Below, piece after piece: positions 59,541-64,000 of a stretch of 64,000 nucleotides of DNA (within the stretch, counting starts at the first letter, position 1; each line of letters begins with the position of its first letter). The position numbers were made by a program, and so were the translations under genes. Origin of the DNA: an uncultured Muribaculaceae bacterium. Lineage in GTDB: Bacteria > Bacteroidota > Bacteroidia > Bacteroidales > Muribaculaceae. The stretch spans positions 1-64,000 of the forward strand of contig CANQWS010000015.1 in assembly GCA_947627615.1 (NCBI GenBank). The letters run 5' to 3'. The notes beneath the pieces are model-generated. The model saw nothing but the letters and a program-made list of their open reading frames with translations, did not search any database and was not told the DNA's origin.

Positions 59541-60716
59541 TCAGATATGGCAGTCTTTCTTTGAGGCCGCGAGCTTGTTCTTCAACGGGTTGGAGTACAT
59601 GACGAGCATCATCTCACGCATGAAGTCACGGTCAAGAACCGACACATTCTCAAGACGGACCTTATCCAGCTGACCCTCAATGTAGTCCATAAACGCATTT
59701 GCCTCGTCGGCTGTGTAATAGGCATCGAATTCGCCCGTGTGGTTCAGACGGTCGTAGGCAACATAGTTAATGGGATAGATCTTGTAGCCCGAATGTATGT
59801 TGCAGTCAATCAGGTGACAAATTCTCTTTACCACCTCGATTTTATCCTCAACGGAACTCAGCGAACAAAGTTCGTCGTTGATGCACTGACCAATCTGGAA
59901 ATGTACACGGCCCTTCTGCTGAAGAAGACCGGTTTCCATGCTCAGAAGGTCATCGTGCTGCGATTTCTTGAAGTCGGGATCAAGCTTACGCAAGAGGAAT
60001 TCCGTGGCTTTCAGATAATCGTTGGGGTCATACTCGTAGGTTATGGATACCGGAACGAGATTGATTTCCTTGAGATTCTCGATTATGGTACCGCCTCCGT
60101 TTAACGCAAGCATCTTCACAAGCGCTTCCTGAGTGTGGTCGCTTGAATCCTTGGCACGACCTTCTCTCTGTGCTATCCAAACACTCTGATGCTTGTCCTT
60201 TATGTCGTGGTGGATATAGGCCGACAGCTGTTTTGCAGCCTCCAGAGCCTTGGTAAGCTTAAGATTACGCTTGACTATGAAACTCTTGTTGAGTCTTACC
60301 AGATCGGTTATCCAGTCCATTATCAGAAGATTATTGCCGATGGCCACTTCCGACGTCGGCATACCGTTGGTCAGGAAACCGTAGTTGAGGAACGATGCGT
60401 CGAGCACTATGTCACGATGATTTGACATGTATGTGTAACTCTTCGTACGGTCCAGTTCATCAAGCCCTCCTATGGTGAGACCCCGTGTTGTCTTGTTGAC
60501 AAGCATCTGAAGGAAAGGAAGCATCACATCGCGCTGGAATGACTCATTGTCGGGGACAGCGCACAGCATCTTCACAAATTCCGGGAAATCAACATCGGGC
60601 ATAACATACCTTATGGCGTGTTCAAATCCGGGCTCAGTAACGAGCCGGGCCATCTTCTCCTTGAATTCTGAATCGCTATAAGGCTCTATATCAGTAAAAT
60701 CAAACTGTTCGTCCAT
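59541..60716 (-). CDS. PlsC-like acyltransferase (phospholipid synthesis)
   Basis: About 391 residues from ATG 60716, where MDEQFDFTDIEPYSD begins; ATGs further upstream are also open to 60764, so the start is uncertain. The acyltransferase motif SNHRDIVLDASFL is the NHxxxD-type catalytic block. Further blocks are VWIAQREGRAKD (residue ~200, EGxR-like), and INLVPVSITYEYDP. The family fits a glycerol-3-phosphate or 1-acylglycerol-3-phosphate acyltransferase. The long C-terminal region (about 250-390) is characteristic of the Bacteroidales form. Soluble or membrane-peripheral. Confidence 0.88.
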   Translation of the reverse strand: MDEQFDFTDIEPYSDSEFKEKMARLVTEPGFEHAIRYVMPDVDFPEFVKMLCAVPDNESFQRDVMLPFLQMLVNKTTRGLTIGGLDELDRTKSYTYMSNHRDIVLDASFLNYGFLTNGMPTSEVAIGNNLLIMDWITDLVRLNKSFIVKRNLKLTKALEAAKQLSAYIHHDIKDKHQSVWIAQREGRAKDSSDHTQEALVKMLALNGGGTIIENLKEINLVPVSITYEYDPNDYLKATEFLLRKLDPDFKKSQHDDLLSMETGLLQQKGRVHFQIGQCINDELCSLSSVEDKIEVVKRICHLIDCNIHSGYKIYPINYVAYDRLNHTGEFDAYYTADEANAFMDYIEGQLDKVRLENVSVLDRDFMREMMLVMYSNPLKNKLAASKKDCHI

Positions 60717-60870
60717 AATATACTTTGTCACTGCGCCGGAATCCCCTTTCATCATCTGGAACAAGGGCCTGTCCGGCCATTTTACTTTGCCAAAATTAAA
60801 AAAAATTTCGCACCCGACAAAAGCCGGTCACTCATCTTAGTATTTTTTAATAATCGGTAAATACTGACGT

Positions 60871-61929
60871 TTATCTTTGTTTGGCAGCTGCGTATGTACG
60901 CCAGCGTTCAATCATTGAAGTCATGTCGGCCGGAACCGGAGCTTCAAAAAACATCTCTTCGCCGGTACGGGGGTGAACGAAGCCGAGAGTCCTCGCATGA
61001 AGGGCCTGACGGGGACATAGTTCAAAACAATTGCTGACGAACTGGTTATAGGACGAGCTACGTTCTCCGCGCAGTATGCGGTCACCGCCATAACGCGCGT
61101 CGTTCAGCAACGGATGGCCGATATGAAGCATGTGCACACGTATCTGATGCGTGCGTCCGGTCTCAAGACGGCATCTGACAACAGACGCATAGCCGAGCGA
61201 TTCCATAACCTCGTAATGGGTAACGGCATGTTTGCCCTGTTCCGGATCATCCAACACCGCCATCTGCAGCCTGTCCTTAGGATTGCGGCCTATATTGCCC
61301 GTTATGGTCCCTTTCTCAGGTTTAGGTACACCCCATACAACCGCCACATATTCCCTTTTGGTGGTTTTATTAAAAAACTGCTTCCCGAGATTGGTTTTCG
61401 CATCAGGGGTCTTGGCCACCACGAGCAACCCCGAGGTATCCTTGTCAATCCTGTGAACCAGCCCCATGCGGGGATCGCTCACGTCATATTCAGGGTTGTC
61501 CTTGAAATGCCATGCAAGGGCATTGACCAATGTTCCGCTATAATTGCCATGACCGGGATGCACTACAAGTCCGGCCGGTTTATTGACCACAAGCACATCA
61601 CTGTCCTCGTAGACTATGTCAAGAGGGATATTTTCCGGAATAATCTCGAACTCATATCGCGGGCGGTCCATGACCACGCTCACCACATCCAGCGGCTTGA
61701 CACGGTAGTTGGATTTAACCGGCTTGCCGTTTACAAGCACGCAACCGGCATCGGCAGCCTGCTGCACTCTGTTGCGGGATGATTTCTCAAGGCGTGTTAC
61801 AAGAAACTTGTCGACCCTGAGAAGTTGCTGGCCTTTATCGGCCACAAAGCGAAAATGCTCATACAGACCGTTACCGTCCGATTCTCCGGAGCCTGAAAGC
61901 TCGTCAATTTCGTCCAGTTCTTCAACCAT
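60871..61929 (-). CDS. rluD: Ribosomal large-subunit pseudouridine synthase, RluD type
   Basis: 352 residues with an acidic N-terminus, an S4 RNA-binding domain (LLRVDKFLVTRLEKSSRNRVQ) and the RluA-family catalytic core: VVNKPAGLVVHPGHG and LVHRIDKDTSGLLVVAKT with the catalytic Asp. It modifies uridines of the 23S rRNA helix 69. The C-terminus has HQIRVHMLHIGHP. The PASTA gene upstream ends 10 bases before its start. Confidence 0.95.
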   Translation of the reverse strand: MVEELDEIDELSGSGESDGNGLYEHFRFVADKGQQLLRVDKFLVTRLEKSSRNRVQQAADAGCVLVNGKPVKSNYRVKPLDVVSVVMDRPRYEFEIIPENIPLDIVYEDSDVLVVNKPAGLVVHPGHGNYSGTLVNALAWHFKDNPEYDVSDPRMGLVHRIDKDTSGLLVVAKTPDAKTNLGKQFFNKTTKREYVAVVWGVPKPEKGTITGNIGRNPKDRLQMAVLDDPEQGKHAVTHYEVMESLGYASVVRCRLETGRTHQIRVHMLHIGHPLLNDARYGGDRILRGERSSSYNQFVSNCFELCPRQALHARTLGFVHPRTGEEMFFEAPVPADMTSMIERWRTYAAAKQR

Positions 61930-61939
61930 ATAGCAAAAA

Positions 61940-62626
61940 TCAGAACAGATTGAGCTTCTCTACGGTATAGGCCGTGTCAATATCTATAGAATCGATATCT
62001 ATTTCATTGTTAAGAATCTCTTCCGGGATGCCGGCGCCGATTTCGAGTGTAAGATGCGCGTTTATAGGCACTCTCGCACCCGGCATCAGACGCTTCCCGT
62101 CACGTTTCACGGCAAGCACCAGATCCTTGAAATCGGAAGGAACAGTATCCACTTTCACATTCTTGACCCCGAGACCGTCCAACACAGAACGGGCCTGACG
62201 GTAGGAAATGTCGGTAAGCGCGGGCAGCAACACCTGCCGGGGAGAGAAAGCGTTTATGGAAAGATAGATCGTACAGCCGTCCTTGACCCTGTTGCCGGAT
62301 TTCGGGTTCTGCTCCATAACAGTGCCAGGAGCTTTGCGGGATTCATACACAGAGTCACTCACCTCAACCACAAAGCCGGCATTGAGAAGAACGTCCTCGG
62401 CTTTAGCAAGCGGCATTCCCTTGACAGAAGGAACCACAGCCTCCTGCCCGTGACGGGTCCATACGTCAAGCATCTGCACTGACAGCCAAAGAAGTCCTAT
62501 GCTTATCAACAACATCAGCACCAGACTTACAATCACTTTCAGCCAGGTGGGATAACCTTTCTTTTTCTCGGGAGTTTCTGAGTATTCGTTCACGTCTGAA
62601 ATTTTGTTCCGCGCAAAATTAACCAT
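61940..62626 (-). CDS. Single-pass PASTA-domain protein
   Basis: About 228 residues from ATG 62626; a GTG at 62593 is an alternative because the TAATTTTG box, if used, lies between. A short basic cytoplasmic part is followed by one membrane helix (LKVIVSLVLMLLISIGLLWL) and two or three PASTA repeats (VVPSVKGMPLAKAEDVLLNAGF and VLLPALTDISYRQARSVLDGLG). PASTA domains bind muropeptides and beta-lactams in other bacteria. Here no kinase domain is attached, the usual Bacteroidetes form. The C-terminus is acidic. It is ten bases before rluD. Confidence 0.88.
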   Translation of the reverse strand: MVNFARNKISDVNEYSETPEKKKGYPTWLKVIVSLVLMLLISIGLLWLSVQMLDVWTRHGQEAVVPSVKGMPLAKAEDVLLNAGFVVEVSDSVYESRKAPGTVMEQNPKSGNRVKDGCTIYLSINAFSPRQVLLPALTDISYRQARSVLDGLGVKNVKVDTVPSDFKDLVLAVKRDGKRLMPGARVPINAHLTLEIGAGIPEEILNNEIDIDSIDIDTAYTVEKLNLF

Positions 62627-62737
62627 TTCCAGCCACATTTCTACTATAAAATCATGAAAAATGCCCTGAGCGAAGAATGAATCCTTAATAAAATGTAACT
62701 TTTGGCAGGTTTGCAAGGATGTTACAAATAAAAATTG

Positions 62738-62745
62738 TAATTTTG
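62738..62745 (+). promoter_or_regulatory. -7 box upstream of bamD
   Basis: TAATTTTG matches TAnnTTTG. A TTTG at 62710-62713 is 24 bases upstream, slightly long for a -33. The expected start of transcription, about 62752, favours the bamD ATG at 62785. Confidence 0.5.
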
Positions 62746-62784
62746 CAAACTAAAATGCGTACATGTAATACATCAATCTTACTA

Positions 62785-63585
62785 ATGCAAAAATTCTTAC
62801 TCATCATATTTGCCGCCCTCTGCCTCTCCGGTTGCGGAGAATACCAAAAAGCCCAGAAGAGCACCGACTACGACTACAAGCTCGATTTTGCCAAACGCGC
62901 GTTCGAGAACAAGAAATATGTTCAGGCTTCCACCATTCTCACTGACATCATCACGGTGTTCAAAGGTTCGGAAAAAGCCGAGGACGCGCTCTATCTCCTT
63001 GCCCTGAGCCATTACGAGAACAAGGATTACGTAAATTCGGGCGCTTATTTCAAAACGTACTATGACAGATATCCCAAAGGCAAATACACCGAACTGGCCC
63101 GATTCTACTGCGGATACGGATATTATCTTGATTCACCCGACGTGCAGCTTGACCAGAGCGGAACCATAAAGGCTATCGAAGAGCTCCAGTCATTCCTCGA
63201 ATATTTCCCGCACAGCGACAAAGTCAGCATTGCCCAGAACGCCATTTTTGAACTTCAGGACAAACTGACACTGAAACAGCTCCAGAATGCCCAGCTCTAC
63301 TATAATATGGGCAACTATATGGGCAACAACTACGAGTCAAGCGTAATCGTAGCCAAAAACGCCATAAAGGATTATCCCTACTCACGATACAAAGAGGATC
63401 TTGAACTGCTTGTGCTCAAAGCGCGTTTTCAGGAAGCATCCCAGAGCGTGGAAGAGAAAAAGCAGGACCGTTTCAGAGTGGTAATCGACGAATATTATTC
63501 ATTCATCAACAACTATCCTGACAGTCCCAACCGCAAGGAGGCCGACAACATTTACGCCATTGCACGAAATCACGTTAAAGACTGA
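62785..63585 (+). CDS. bamD: Outer-membrane protein assembly factor BamD
   Basis: 266 residues from ATG 62785, chosen because a lipoprotein signal starts there (MQKFLLIIFAALCLSGCGEY) and the promoter lies upstream of it. The mature protein consists of TPR-like helix pairs, with ALSHYENKDYVNSGAYFKTY, YPKGKYTELARFYCGYGYYL and YPYSRYKEDLELLVLKARF as the typical pattern. It is an outer-membrane lipoprotein of the Bam complex that folds barrel proteins. rpoZ follows, an order common in Bacteroidetes. Confidence 0.93.
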   Translation: MQKFLLIIFAALCLSGCGEYQKAQKSTDYDYKLDFAKRAFENKKYVQASTILTDIITVFKGSEKAEDALYLLALSHYENKDYVNSGAYFKTYYDRYPKGKYTELARFYCGYGYYLDSPDVQLDQSGTIKAIEELQSFLEYFPHSDKVSIAQNAIFELQDKLTLKQLQNAQLYYNMGNYMGNNYESSVIVAKNAIKDYPYSRYKEDLELLVLKARFQEASQSVEEKKQDRFRVVIDEYYSFINNYPDSPNRKEADNIYAIARNHVKD

Positions 63586-63652
63586 CAGGCTTCCGCCCGG
63601 CAGCTCTACCGAAATAAAAAATAACCGAACTCTACACTGATAAATCAAAGTT

Positions 63653-63991
63653 ATGGATTACAAAAAGACTAATGCTCCGCTCAACACCGTCACCCGAGAC
63701 ATGATTGAACTCTCGGAGGACACTGGCAATGTCTACGAAACCGTATGCGTGATAGCAAAGCGCTCCAACCAGATTGCCGCAGAAATGAAGCATGACCTCG
63801 AGAAGAAACTTCAGGAATTCGCATCGCTCAACGATAATCTGGAAGAAGTTTCGGAAAACCGCGAACAGATAGAAATCTCACGATATTACGAGAAACTTCC
63901 CAAACCCACTCTGATAGCCACACAGGAATACATCGAAGGAAAGATCCATTACCGTAACCCTTCGAAGGAAAAAATCAATATGGGTGATTGA
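63653..63991 (+). CDS. rpoZ: RNA polymerase omega subunit (Bacteroidetes form)
   Basis: 112 residues. The segment MDYKKTNAPLNTVTRDMIELS, then NVYETVCVIAKRSNQIA, is the Bacteroidetes omega pattern, in which VYE...IAKRSNQI corresponds to the E. coli ALREI...RARQI helix region. The C-terminus is a charged helix and ends in KEKINMGD. It aids assembly of the beta' subunit. It lies 67 bases after bamD on the same strand. Confidence 0.9.
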   Translation: MDYKKTNAPLNTVTRDMIELSEDTGNVYETVCVIAKRSNQIAAEMKHDLEKKLQEFASLNDNLEEVSENREQIEISRYYEKLPKPTLIATQEYIEGKIHYRNPSKEKINMGD

Positions 63992-64000
63992 TACAGGCGT

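Overview
The window reads as one chromosomal segment of a Bacteroidales bacterium, most likely a gut Muribaculaceae-type lineage (the family is an inference; the order is well supported). The evidence is a fused FeoA-FeoB, DUF2027-Smr, a YitT/DUF2179 protein, DUF4838 and DUF4595 proteins, lipoproteins with Cys followed by acidic residues, a TonB-type beta-barrel with a CarboxypepD-reg-like start, the divergent Bacteroidetes omega subunit, an S16 with a long Ala/Lys/Glu tail, and many promoters with the Bacteroidetes -7 box TAnnTTTG. Gene density is high. I saw no rRNA, tRNA, CRISPR array or intact mobile element, and no gene-free stretch longer than about 300 bases.

Left edge (1-1000) is a scar of a mobile element: two short gene ends, the N-terminal third of a tyrosine recombinase whose 3' part is replaced by an opposite-strand gene fragment, and an array of CTCTCAAC repeats spaced about 11 bp apart upstream of it. 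A strong hairpin separates this from ppdK. From 1.0 to 9.4 kb come pyruvate phosphate dikinase (-), a translationally coupled DUF2027-Smr / flavodoxin-ferredoxin pair (+), a YitT transporter-like protein with a Rossmann-like partner (-), an outer-membrane barrel and trpS (+). From 9.5 to 12.3 kb is a metal-resistance unit: a small membrane protein, a Zn/Cd-type P1B ATPase and an overlapping Fur-family regulator, with a palindrome in the predicted promoter. From 12.3 to 19.6 kb on the minus strand are a large beta-barrel receptor, a lipoprotein, a RelA-type (p)ppGpp synthetase with a ruined hydrolase site, and an acyl-CoA ligase.

From 19.7 to 27.1 kb the plus strand carries a TlpA-like thioredoxin, pheS, nth, tilS, tdk, a DUF3108 protein and a periplasmic 5'-nucleotidase; zupT and a glycosyltransferase face them. 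From 29.0 to 36.3 kb is an envelope-stress-like set: ECF sigma factor, small membrane protein (possible anti-sigma), Spy/CpxP-like periplasmic protein, then a very large alpha-2-macroglobulin-like protein that lacks the thioester motif. Then follow a DUF4838 carbohydrate-related protein, feoAB, mutS2, an HdeD-like protein, a Trp/Gly-repeat secreted protein, a FadL-like porin, a PD-(D/E)XK-like orphan, a DUF4595 lipoprotein and rpsP.

From 49.6 to 51.8 kb lies the most distinctive unit: a MurU-like nucleotidyltransferase next to a protein that joins an AmgK-type amino-sugar kinase to the C-terminal domain of RapZ, suggesting peptidoglycan amino-sugar recycling with a built-in amino-sugar phosphate sensor. 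The right end is housekeeping: aroE, a YeiH-type exporter, comEC, folK, tex, a membrane metallophosphoesterase, an acyltransferase, rluD, a PASTA protein, bamD and rpoZ. Several starts were moved downstream because a -7 box lies inside the longest open frame.
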